A DNA stretch of 64,000 bases from DASTBU01 sp035711845 (lineage in GTDB: Bacteria > Acidobacteriota > Vicinamibacteria > Vicinamibacterales > 2-12-FULL-66-21): assembly GCA_035711845.1 (NCBI GenBank), contig DASTBU010000187.1:1-64000 (forward strand). The letters are read 5' to 3'. Below the pieces are notes generated by a model that did not search any database, was not told the DNA's origin, and saw nothing but the letters and a program-made list of their open reading frames with translations. Each line of letters starts with the position of its first letter. Position 1 is the first letter of the stretch. This document shows, one piece after another, positions 34,935 through 42,954 of this stretch. A program made the position numbers and the translations under genes.

Positions 34935-37088
34935 TCAGTGAATGGCGACGTCATCATACGTCGCCACATCTTTCCCGAGCAGCCACTTGTCGAACCAGCC
35001 GACAATGTGCTGGAGACGCTCGACGCGGTGCCAGGGTTTCCCCGAGCGTGACAGCTCGTGATTCTCATCGGGGAAGCGCACCATCGCCGTCGGCCGCTTC
35101 AGGTACTTCAACGCGCGGAAGAGGTCTTCGCCGCCGGCCGCCGGCGGTGTGCGCCAGTCTTCGTCGCCGAGGATGAACATCAGCGGGGTTTGAATCTTCG
35201 CAACGTGGGTGATGGGCGACCGGCGCGCAAAGTCCACGGGGTCCTCGAACGGCGCCTTGCGGAACCACGTTGGCCGAAACAGTGTGAAGTCGGCTGTGTA
35301 CCAGAAGTTCGCCCAGTCGGAGATGTCACGCTGGCTGACCGCTGCCTTGAACCGGGTCGTCTGGGTCACCACCCAGTTGGTGAGCAGGCCGCCGCCGCTC
35401 CCCCCTGTCACGCCGAGCCGGTTCTCGTCGACGTAGCCGCGCTTCAATACCTCGTCGACGCCAGCCATCAGGTCCTTGTAGTCGTCGCCCGGATAGGCGA
35501 ACTGGATACTGTTGCCGAAGTCCTGTCCGTAGTTGGAGCTGCCGCGCGGGTTCGTGTAGACGACCACGTAGCCTTTGGCGGCCATCCACTGGAATTCGTG
35601 CGTGAAGGTATTGCCGTAGGCGGCGTGCGGTCCGCCGTGAATCTGCAGGATCATGGGGTACTTCGCCGACGCGTTGAACGAAGGCGGCTTGAGGATCCAT
35701 CCCTGGATTCTCCGTCCGTCGAAACTGTTGCACCAGAACTCTTCCGGCTCGTTCATGGTCAGCTGACCGAACAGCGTGTCGTTGAACGTGGTGAGCTTCT
35801 TTGGCGCCTGGCCGGCTGCCGGGTCGAGCACGTACAGGTCACCGAGGATAGTGGGCGTCGATCGGACGAATGCGACTCGTTGTCCCGCGGCGTCACCGGT
35901 ATAGGACATCACGTCCTGGTTGCCTGTCGTCACGTCCTCCATCCGGCCTGTCGCGACGTCCAGTCGCGCGAGGTTCGCGTTTCCCTGCTCGCCGACCCTG
36001 ATCAACACCGAACGTCCGTCGCGGCTCCAGACGGGTCCAGCTGGATGCGATCCCCGCGGCGCGCGCTGATCGCCACCGATCCCGCCGTCCATGTCGAAAT
36101 CGAACTTGTCCGTGAGGTTCCGCGGAGCGCCGGACGCAAGGTCGATCACCCAGAGATCGGGCTGGCTGTACGACCGCTCGGGATTGCCATGCAGCGTGCC
36201 GACGAAGGCGATCCGCTTGCCGTCAGGGGAAAGCGCGTAAGCGCCGATGGTGCCGTCGATGCTGACGAGCTGTCGCGCCTCCCCTCCATCCTTCGACACC
36301 ACGAAGAGGTCGGTGTCCCGGGGATGGTAGTACGCCTCCTTCTGCCGGTTCGACACGAAGTAGATCTCGGAACCATCGGCGGACCACTCGAAGTTCACGG
36401 CCGAAAACTCTCCCGAGGTCAATCGCTTCGGCTTGGCGATGCCGGATTCAGTGCCGGGCAGCGACGTCGTCCAGATGTGCGACGGGCGATCGCGATCGAC
36501 GTAGCCGAAGTCTGCGATACCGTTGGCCCGGTAGACGGCTTCGGTGATGACGCGCACGTCGCTCTTGCGCGGTTCGTTCTCGGGCTTCTTGTCGACCGGA
36601 TCGAGCTCGTCGGGGCGCGCCGATGATGCGAACGCCAGGCTTTGTCCGTCGGGGGACCAGACGGGGTTTCCGGCGCCTCGAGGCAGGTCGGTGACCGCAC
36701 GTGCCTCGCCGCCGCCCATCGTGAGCACATGGATCTGTGGCGGCTGAGGCCGGCCGTCTTTCTCCACGACGCGAACGAAAGCGAGCCGACGACCGTCGGG
36801 TGACCATCTCGGAGACGAGTCGCGCACGCCTGCCGTCAGCTGGCGGGGAGGCTCGCTGCCATCGCTCTTCGCCAGCCAGAGGCTGGTGTCGTACTGATCT
36901 TTCTTCTCGTCCACCGTAACGCGCACGAAGGCGACGAGCGACCCGTCGGGAGACATCTGGGGGTCAGCCACCCAGACGAACTTGAACAGGTCGGTTTCGG
37001 TGATCGGCCGCTCGGCGGCGGCGGTCGATGCGTACAGGAAGACGACCGCCAACAGGATCGCCGCGCGGCGAATAGACGCATGGTTCAC
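34935..37088 (-). CDS. S9 family prolyl oligopeptidase/acylaminoacyl peptidase
   Basis: About 717 residues from GTG 37088, which has AAGGAG at the correct spacing. A signal peptide (RRAAILLAVVFLYASTAAAE) is followed by PD40 propeller blades (WVADPQMSPDGSLVAFVRV) and an alpha/beta hydrolase domain. The catalytic Ser is in GVTGGSGGGLLTNW, the Asp in LGDEDWRTP and the His in DENHELSRSG. The GGSGGG context differs from the GTSYGG of the first S9 peptidase, so they belong to different subgroups. It precedes the beta-lactamase-like gene by 15 bases. Confidence 0.9.
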   Translation of the reverse strand: MNHASIRRAAILLAVVFLYASTAAAERPITETDLFKFVWVADPQMSPDGSLVAFVRVTVDEKKDQYDTSLWLAKSDGSEPPRQLTAGVRDSSPRWSPDGRRLAFVRVVEKDGRPQPPQIHVLTMGGGEARAVTDLPRGAGNPVWSPDGQSLAFASSARPDELDPVDKKPENEPRKSDVRVITEAVYRANGIADFGYVDRDRPSHIWTTSLPGTESGIAKPKRLTSGEFSAVNFEWSADGSEIYFVSNRQKEAYYHPRDTDLFVVSKDGGEARQLVSIDGTIGAYALSPDGKRIAFVGTLHGNPERSYSQPDLWVIDLASGAPRNLTDKFDFDMDGGIGGDQRAPRGSHPAGPVWSRDGRSVLIRVGEQGNANLARLDVATGRMEDVTTGNQDVMSYTGDAAGQRVAFVRSTPTILGDLYVLDPAAGQAPKKLTTFNDTLFGQLTMNEPEEFWCNSFDGRRIQGWILKPPSFNASAKYPMILQIHGGPHAAYGNTFTHEFQWMAAKGYVVVYTNPRGSSNYGQDFGNSIQFAYPGDDYKDLMAGVDEVLKRGYVDENRLGVTGGSGGGLLTNWVVTQTTRFKAAVSQRDISDWANFWYTADFTLFRPTWFRKAPFEDPVDFARRSPITHVAKIQTPLMFILGDEDWRTPPAAGGEDLFRALKYLKRPTAMVRFPDENHELSRSGKPWHRVERLQHIVGWFDKWLLGKDVATYDDVAIH

Positions 37089-37195
37089 GGCACTCTCCTT
37101 GGAGATGACTGCTAAGGGCATTCTGGTTCGAAGTGGCCCGGTTCGCAACACGTGAGGGCCGATCGGCTTGGAGGGGACCGGATGCCGGGCGAGTC

Positions 37196-37600
37196 TCACG
37201 TGGCCTGGCTGGCGCGCAACTCGCGCCTGATCTCCTCGACGAGGGCTTCGGGATCGAGCAGATCGTCGGTGAGCAGCACTATCGGAACGTCGGTTGCCGT
37301 CGCCTGTTTCAGTGCGGCCGCGTCCGCGATCCGCGCGATGACCAGTCCCGGCCTGAGCGACTCCATGACCTTCTTCGCCTCTTCCACGCTGCGCGTCGGC
37401 GCCACCGCGAAGTGCAGGCGCGCCAGGATGGCCTCGCAGCGCGCGTTGCTGTCCTCGTCGGCATCGACGAGCAGGACGAGTGGCGCACGTCCCGGCTTGT
37501 CGCTCGCGCGACGCCCTCCGCGGGGGGCGCTACGTCTGTCCGGAACGCGGCGGTTGCCAGGTGCACCGTGCGCCCCGGGGAACGTGATGATGTTGCCCAT
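37196..37600 (-). CDS. Receiver-like protein with lost phospho-acceptor
   Basis: About 134 residues from ATG 37600. The N-terminus is a basic, disordered stretch (NRRVPDRRSAPRGGRRAS), then a receiver-like fold LVLLVDADEDSNARCEAILA. Where the phospho-acceptor Asp should be the sequence is GLVIARIADAAALK, with Arg in place of Asp. The last strand reads VPIVLLTDDLLDPEALVEEI. A phosphorylation-independent adaptor role is possible. No kinase or output domain nearby. Confidence 0.55.
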   Translation of the reverse strand: MGNIITFPGAHGAPGNRRVPDRRSAPRGGRRASDKPGRAPLVLLVDADEDSNARCEAILARLHFAVAPTRSVEEAKKVMESLRPGLVIARIADAAALKQATATDVPIVLLTDDLLDPEALVEEIRRELRASQAT

Positions 37601-37797
37601 AGGAATCTGCCGCTGCATTCTGGCCGGGATTCAGGGCGCCGTCAATGCGAACCGCGGCGCTAGCCGACGGTCCGTAAGTGCCGGACTTCCGGCAGACGCG
37701 AGGGGTGATCCAGCACTTTGCGATTCAACACTCCGGAATTCGCCCGCGCGCCGGGCTGGCACCATCGTTGCTGCCCGCGGACACAGCGGGGGTGACG

Positions 37798-38019
37798 ATG
37801 ACCGAGCGTCAGACGGTGCAGCATTGTCGATGGGCGGAGGCCACCCTCCTCCTCGACGATCCTCTGTGGACCGAGGCGGAAGCGTATCCCTGGAGTTGCC
37901 GGGTCGACGGAGACCCGCAGACCCTGCCGGAGGTCGAGTTGTGCGCAACGTGCGGGCGCTGGGTCCCTCGGGACGCCGCCGCGCCCGATGGGCGCCGATG
38001 TCCGGACTTTCGGAAGTAG
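37798..38019 (+). CDS. Small cysteine-containing hypothetical protein
   Basis: 73 residues from ATG 37798 (a GTG six bases upstream is an alternative). It has a CATC pair in VELCATCGRWVP plus further Cys near WSCRV and CPDF, which could bind a metal. The N-terminal TERQTVQHCRWAEATLLLDD suggests a small soluble protein. It is encoded alone, converging on the TonB-dependent receptor gene. I know no family. Confidence 0.5.
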   Translation: MTERQTVQHCRWAEATLLLDDPLWTEAEAYPWSCRVDGDPQTLPEVELCATCGRWVPRDAAAPDGRRCPDFRK

Positions 38020-38055
38020 AGGCGGAGAGATTCGGCGTTGGCGGTCCGGCCGGGT

Positions 38056-40182
38056 TCAGAAGTCGACCCTGACGCCGCCGTTCACGACCCTGCCGTCGAG
38101 CGGGGCCCAGGCGTCGACAGTCCATCTTCCGTCGATCGAAGGCGAAGGGCGCGTCAACGGATCGAAGTTCGACTGCCGCACGCCGGTGAGGTTTTCGCCG
38201 TTTACGAACAGGCGCCATCGATTGAAGCGCTTCTCCCCAAGAAGGCCGACGATGGCGTACGCGGCACTGCGCGTGCGATAGGGGTTCGCTTCCAGGCGCT
38301 GCGCGCCGGTATAGTAGATTTCCAGCCCGATGCGGCCTGCCTCCGTCTCCAGCATTCCAACGAGGCCCGCGGAGTGCCGCGGAGTGAGAGACGTTTCCAG
38401 GCGAGCGCCCTCTTCTCCCGTCTCCCGTGAGCGAACGAACGTGTAGGTGGCGGTCGCAACGAGCGGTCCTTGCCTGAAGGTTACAAGCGCTTCGACGCCG
38501 CGGTGAGTGGATGGCTCCGGAAGGTTGACGAGCGCATAGGATGTGCTCCGAAATACCGTGACCGGATTACGAACGCGCGAACCGAAGAGTGTCAGCGTAT
38601 ACGATGCCGGTCCGTCCGTGCGGGTGATGTCCAGCGACATGCTGCGCCCACGCTCGGAGAGGAGCGGCCGCGGCACGTCCAGCCGCGTCAGTCCCGCGGC
38701 TTCGGTTTCCTCTGTGAGCGCCGTTGGCGCGAAGAAGCCAGTCCCCCCGGAAATGCGTGCGCTCCACGGGTTGTGCCGGAAAAGAGCCGATACCCTCGGG
38801 CTGACGAACCTACCGTACTCGCTGTGCTCGTCCAGGCGCCCGCTTACGGATAGCGAGACCCATGGGGCGATCGTCATGTCGTCCTGCAGAAAGATGCCGG
38901 GAACGGTGTAGGTGTACGCAAAGCGCGTGACATCGCGCGGATCGTAGTCGTCGTGCTCCAGCGCGGCACCTGCAACCCAGGTGTGGCGCCCGGCACTGCC
39001 GCGAACGGCGACTTCCCCGAAGAGGGTGAGGTGCCGATCGCGCTCGAGAATGTCCTGGAAGCGGTGGCTGTGACGCTGTCGCGTGGCTGCCGCACGCGCG
39101 GTGACGACAAACCTCTTGCGCAGTATTGCTGTTGCAACGGCACCAACGTCGAAGCGCAGCGTGTCGAGCGCTTCGACGTAGGGCGCTCCAAGTTGGGGCA
39201 GCGGCTCGTCGTCGACTGTCCCCCCGGTCCGATCCTCGAACGTCACGCCGGCCGTTGCGAAGAACGAACGCCCTCGGTCGCCCTCCCAGAACACCCTCGG
39301 CCGGACGACCGCCCTCGAATAGCTGGAAAGATCGGCCCATGCATCGTCGTCGACGTCCACGTCATCCTGCCAGTGGCCCCCGGCGAGCAACGTTGCGCTC
39401 CACCGGGACGACAACGGCGAGGCAAGCCATCCCACCACGTCGGTGCCGCCGCGGCTGGTTCGATTGAACAACAGCTCCCGTTCGGGCTCCGCAGGTGGAC
39501 GGCGGGAAACGAGATCGATGACGCCACCCATCGCGCCTGCACCGTAGAGCGCGGAGGCTGTACCTTTGATGACCTCGACCTGGCCGAGATCCATCGGAGG
39601 GATCTGGAGGAGGCCCAGCCCGCCAACCTGTTGTCCGTAGAGCGGTAGCCCATCTGACAGAACACGCGTATAGCGCCCGCGCAGGCCTTGTATACGCACG
39701 CTGGCGGCGCCGAGCGAAGGGGAGGTCGATTGGACTCGCATGCCGCCCATTTCGTTCAGCATCATGACGATATCTCCGGGCGTCATGAGCATCTTCTCTT
39801 CGATTTCCTCGCGGTCGAGCACCTCGACGCGCATTGGCTGATCTTCGAGGCGCATGTTCGTGCGCGTCGCCGAAACCGTGATCGTCTCTTCGTGCTCAGG
39901 CTGCACCCGCATCTCGACTTGCAGGACGCGTTCGGCGCCGGCCGCCAGCTCCACCACGGCGGTCACGGTCAGGTAGCCGTCGAGTGAGATGGAAACCGTG
40001 TGTTTGCCGGGAGGGATCGCGAGGACCGCAACGCCCTGTGGATCCGTAATCGCCGCGTGTTCACCGGCGACGACCGCGGCTCCGGCGAGAGGGGTGGCGC
40101 CGCTGACGACCTCCACGCGAAGAGCCGCCTGCCCCGAGGCGGACAACGCTACCTGCAGCAACGCGTAGAGCATCCAGTGCAT
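38056..40182 (-). CDS. TonB-dependent outer-membrane receptor
   Basis: 708 residues. A short signal segment (LYALLQVALSASGQA) is followed by a carboxypeptidase-regulatory-like domain (VVSGATPLAGAAVVAGEHAA to GYLTVTAVV). The plug starts near residue 105 (TITVSATRTNMRL) and includes SVRIQGLRGRYTRVLSDGLP and VEVIKGTASALYGAGAMGGV. The beta barrel ends GGVRVDF with a C-terminal Phe for outer-membrane insertion. It takes up a ligand with TonB energy; there is no clue to the ligand, which could be a siderophore, vitamin or glycan. No TonB gene is in the window. Confidence 0.9.
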   Translation of the reverse strand: MHWMLYALLQVALSASGQAALRVEVVSGATPLAGAAVVAGEHAAITDPQGVAVLAIPPGKHTVSISLDGYLTVTAVVELAAGAERVLQVEMRVQPEHEETITVSATRTNMRLEDQPMRVEVLDREEIEEKMLMTPGDIVMMLNEMGGMRVQSTSPSLGAASVRIQGLRGRYTRVLSDGLPLYGQQVGGLGLLQIPPMDLGQVEVIKGTASALYGAGAMGGVIDLVSRRPPAEPERELLFNRTSRGGTDVVGWLASPLSSRWSATLLAGGHWQDDVDVDDDAWADLSSYSRAVVRPRVFWEGDRGRSFFATAGVTFEDRTGGTVDDEPLPQLGAPYVEALDTLRFDVGAVATAILRKRFVVTARAAATRQRHSHRFQDILERDRHLTLFGEVAVRGSAGRHTWVAGAALEHDDYDPRDVTRFAYTYTVPGIFLQDDMTIAPWVSLSVSGRLDEHSEYGRFVSPRVSALFRHNPWSARISGGTGFFAPTALTEETEAAGLTRLDVPRPLLSERGRSMSLDITRTDGPASYTLTLFGSRVRNPVTVFRSTSYALVNLPEPSTHRGVEALVTFRQGPLVATATYTFVRSRETGEEGARLETSLTPRHSAGLVGMLETEAGRIGLEIYYTGAQRLEANPYRTRSAAYAIVGLLGEKRFNRWRLFVNGENLTGVRQSNFDPLTRPSPSIDGRWTVDAWAPLDGRVVNGGVRVDF

Positions 40183-40199
40183 GCCGTTGGCGCGGGCGC

Positions 40200-40496
40200 T
40201 CAGGACGTTTCGCGTATGCGCTTGATCTTCGAGTCGCGCTCGGATTCCAGCCGCTCGAGGTCGCGCCGGAGCTCCACGTCGCGCTCGTCCCGCTCGGCCG
40301 GCTCGTGAATGGCGGCAACGGCCGCCTGATGCAGAATGCGGCGCTCCGCCACCCGCGCTTCGTAGATGTTGCGCGCCTCGGCTATCGCCTCGCGCTGCGC
40401 ATCGGTCAGCGGGGTGTCGGGAAGGCCGGCTTCGGCATCTTTCTTCCTGAGCCGCTCCATCACCAGCTCGAGCGCGCTCTTCGGTGCATCGGACAT
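40200..40496 (-). CDS. Small coiled-coil hypothetical protein
   Basis: 98 residues from ATG 40496. It begins MSDAPKSALELVMERLRKKD and is almost entirely charged helix, with AEARNIYEARVAERRILHQA and a tail rich in Arg/Glu (RDLERLESERDSKIKRIRE), so a coiled coil. No signal or membrane segment. The gene ends 18 bases before the TonB receptor gene starts and could be in its operon. The frame stays open upstream into a peptidase relic, which is not part of this protein. Confidence 0.75.
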   Translation of the reverse strand: MSDAPKSALELVMERLRKKDAEAGLPDTPLTDAQREAIAEARNIYEARVAERRILHQAAVAAIHEPAERDERDVELRRDLERLESERDSKIKRIRETS

Positions 40497-40506
40497 AAGC
40501 GTTAGT

Positions 40507-40700
40507 TTACGACAGCGCTCGCGCCCGAGGGACCTGTGGCCGAGCGGTCGGCCGCGGCAGCTTCTCGGGGTGTATCGCCGCAGGGTATGCGAACGAGACA
40601 AAATGATCGCCGCCTGCCTCAGATCAGCCTCACGCACGCGGCCGACCGCGTCCACGTTCGTGTGATGCGTGCCGACGTTGTAGTCCACGTGTTGTAGGGG
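40507..40700 (-). pseudogene. C-terminal relic of an M28 family peptidase, frameshifted
   Basis: The minus strand has DYNVGTHHTNVDAVGRVREA and DLRQAAIIL, then, after a one-base shift near 40596-40602, SFAYPAAIHPEKLPRP to a stop at 40507-40509. The THHTN..D and DLRQAA..L..FAY..A patterns are the usual C-terminal end of M28 peptidases. Only about 65 codons remain. It is clearly dead. Confidence 0.5.
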
Positions 40701-40726
40701 GGGAGGGTGCGGCGAGTCTCGAAATT

Positions 40727-40975
40727 ATGCAGCTGGATGTGAAAACGCGACAGACAACGAGGCTCGCGGGGGGGTGCGGGCCCGCGCGATTCGGACCTGG
40801 CCTGGACGCCCGAGGGGATGCTCCTGATGGCGCACACCGGACAGCTGTACTGCTGGTGGCAGATCCGCCGGCACTTACGGTCGTTGGAGACCTCGAGGGG
40901 CTCGGGGTGCGCGCCGTCTCCCGGCTTGCGGTCAGCCCGCGAGGCGATCGAATGGCGATCGGGCGCAGCCGTAGC
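40727..40975 (+). pseudogene. Relic of a PD40/TolB-like propeller protein
   Basis: The plus strand reads MQLDVKTRQTTRLAG, then in another frame DSDLAWTPEGMLLMAHTGQL, then back to ADPPALTVVGDLEGLGVRAV followed by SRLAVSPRGDRMAIG. This fits the C-terminal blades of a PD40 propeller with two frameshifts, near 40767-40795 and 40850-40862. Nothing intact is left. It lies back to back with the M28 relic. Confidence 0.45.
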
Positions 40976-41040
40976 GTTCAGCGGCCTTCGCGGTATGGGG
41001 CTTGCAACCCACCGCTGCCGTTGCACATTGGAGGTCAAAG

Positions 41041-41451
41041 ATGGGCTTGAGGGATAAGTACGCGTACGCGATTCAAACCGCGAAGGGCAAGTTCGACGGC
41101 AACGCCGAGGAGCGCGAGGGCAAGCTCCACTTCAAGGGGACCGTCAAATCGGAGTCGGATGCCAACGCAATCTGGAACGCCATCAAGACGATTCCTGATT
41201 GGCGCAACGACGTCGTCGCCGACATCAAGGTGACCGGTGGCGGCGCGGCCGCGGCCGGGAGTGGGACCGCGGCCGGCAGTGGCGCCGCGGCGGGCCGAAC
41301 CTACACGGTGAAGGCCGGCGACACGCTGAGCGCGATAGCCAAGGAACATCTCGGCAGCGCCACTGCCTACATGAAGATCTTCGAGGCGAACCGCGATCAG
41401 CTGAGCGACCCCGACAAAATCAAGCCAGGTCAGGTCCTGCGGATTCCGTAG
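41041..41451 (+). CDS. BON-LysM protein (YgaU/Kbp-like)
   Basis: 136 residues. The N-terminal part (YAYAIQTAKGKFDGNAEE, KSESDANAIWNAIKTIPDW) is BON-like, the middle is a Gly/Ala linker, and the C-terminus is a LysM domain (RTYTVKAGDTLSAIAKEHLG to DKIKPGQVLRIP). This is the two-domain layout of E. coli Kbp (YgaU), a cytoplasmic K+-binding protein. No signal peptide, which agrees. A GGAGG sequence lies before ATG 41041. Confidence 0.85.
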   Translation: MGLRDKYAYAIQTAKGKFDGNAEEREGKLHFKGTVKSESDANAIWNAIKTIPDWRNDVVADIKVTGGGAAAAGSGTAAGSGAAAGRTYTVKAGDTLSAIAKEHLGSATAYMKIFEANRDQLSDPDKIKPGQVLRIP

Positions 41452-41621
41452 GTCGGCCTCATGCGTTGCGGGACGGGCCGGAGGGATGGCTCGTCCCGGC
41501 TACGCCTCCGCCCTGGGGAACTGGCTTCCCACTCCCGTCAGGGGTTGTATACTGTCCCCCGCTCGAGCCGGCGCTGCTCGCCACGGGCAAGCTACATCGA
41601 GCTTTGTTGTCCCCCGTACCA

Positions 41622-42080
41622 ATGCAAGGAATGCCCGAAACAGACTCCGGCAGGAACACGCTCTTCCGTCGGTTGAACATCCTCCTGGTCGAGGACTACG
41701 ACGATGCGCGAGAGATGTACCGGGACTATCTGGAATTCTCCGGGTTTTCCGTGCACACGGCGCGGGATGGCCACGAAGCGCTCGAGAAGGCGCGCAGCGT
41801 GATGCCGGACCTGATCCTGATGGACCTGTCGATGCCCGGACTCGATGGCTGGGAAGCGACCCGGCGGCTGAAGGCCGATCCGGCCACGAGCAGTCTGGTG
41901 GTCGTGGCCCTGAGCGCTCACGCGCTGGCCGCCGAAGGCGAACGCGCCCGGCAGGCCGGCTGCGATGGGTTCATCGCCAAGCCGTGCCTTCCCCATGATC
42001 TGGTGGAGCAGATGTTGGCGTACGTCACGGTGCAACCGGCAGACGACCAGCCTCGGCGCCAGCGTTCCCGGCGGTCCTGA
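41622..42080 (+). CDS. Response-regulator receiver protein 1
   Basis: About 152 residues with a canonical receiver: acidic ILLVEDYDDARE, phospho-acceptor in LILMDLSMPGLDGWE, Ser in VVALSAHAL and Lys in GFIAKPCLPHD. A short basic tail (QPRRQRSRRS) has no output function. The start may be ATG 41622 or 41631; AAGGA lies before the second. First of three tandem receiver genes at 41622-42888 without a kinase nearby. Confidence 0.85.
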   Translation: MQGMPETDSGRNTLFRRLNILLVEDYDDAREMYRDYLEFSGFSVHTARDGHEALEKARSVMPDLILMDLSMPGLDGWEATRRLKADPATSSLVVVALSAHALAAEGERARQAGCDGFIAKPCLPHDLVEQMLAYVTVQPADDQPRRQRSRRS

Positions 42081-42086
42081 CATCGA

Positions 42087-42506
42087 GTGTTGCTCTTGGC
42101 ACTCGCATTTCCTCCCGAACCGCATCGCGCACCCCGCGTACTGCTGGTGGAGGATCACGCGGACACGCGTCTGATGTACGCGGAGTTCCTGAGCTCCTCT
42201 TTCGAAGTGCTCGAGGCTGCCGACGGTCTCGAGGCGCTCGACCTCGCGCTTCGGCATCGGCCGGACCTGATTGTCACCGACGTCTCGCTGCCTGGCATCG
42301 ATGGCTTCGAGCTGGTGACGCGCCTGCGGCGCCACGCCGTGACGCGCCAGACGCCCATCGTGTGCCTGAGCGGCTACGGCGGGGACGTCTACGAAGAGCG
42401 TGCCCGGAAGGCGGGCTGCAACCGGATCGTGCAGAAGCCCTGTCTGCCCGACGAGCTCGCCAGAGCGGTGCATCAGTTGCTCGCCGAGATTCGTGGAACG
42501 GAGTGA
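42087..42506 (+). CDS. Response-regulator receiver protein 2
   Basis: About 139 residues from GTG 42087, six bases after the first receiver gene. Receiver signature: VLLVEDHADTRLMY, phospho-acceptor in LIVTDVSLPGIDGFE, Ser in IVCLSGYGGD and Lys in RIVQKPCLPDEL. It is 45-50% alike to its neighbours by eye in the core motifs, which suggests duplication. No output domain. Confidence 0.85.
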   Translation: MLLLALAFPPEPHRAPRVLLVEDHADTRLMYAEFLSSSFEVLEAADGLEALDLALRHRPDLIVTDVSLPGIDGFELVTRLRRHAVTRQTPIVCLSGYGGDVYEERARKAGCNRIVQKPCLPDELARAVHQLLAEIRGTE

Positions 42507-42510
42507 TCAC

Positions 42511-42888
42511 GTGCCGCGGCCGACAGTGTTCCTCATCGAAGACGATCTCGATACGCGCGAGATGATCGGCCGGTTCCTCGAGCTGGAAGGCTATGAGGTG
42601 GAAACGGCAGCCAACGGCCGACAGGCGCTCGAGCATCTCGACGCCGGCACGAACGCGTGCGTGATCCTGCTCGATCTGATGATGCCGGTGATGGACGGGT
42701 GGGAATTCCGGCGGCGTCAGGCGACCCATGCCAACGGCGCGAAGATTCCCGTCATCGTCTTCTCGGCGGCCGGCTGTGATCGAATGCGGCAGGTCGAAGC
42801 CAACGACTACCTCTCCAAGCCGGTCAATCTGGACGATCTCCTGCAGCGGGTTGCGCGGTTCTGTCCGATCACCAAACCCGGATCCTAG
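42511..42888 (+). CDS. Response-regulator receiver protein 3
   Basis: 125 residues from GTG 42511, preceded by GGAG. Receiver signature: VFLIEDDLDTREMIGRFLEL, phospho-acceptor in VILLDLMMPVMDGWE, Ser in VIVFSAAGCD and Lys in YLSKPVNLDDL. It begins four bases after the stop of receiver 2. The three genes form one operon of single-domain receivers. The next gene converges on it. Confidence 0.85.
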   Translation: MPRPTVFLIEDDLDTREMIGRFLELEGYEVETAANGRQALEHLDAGTNACVILLDLMMPVMDGWEFRRRQATHANGAKIPVIVFSAAGCDRMRQVEANDYLSKPVNLDDLLQRVARFCPITKPGS

Positions 42889-42954
42889 CGAGGCTGCGCC
42901 TCAGATCCTCGAGTCGGGCGAGGTCTCGTGGGGCCAGTCCGCCCTATCAGAAAA

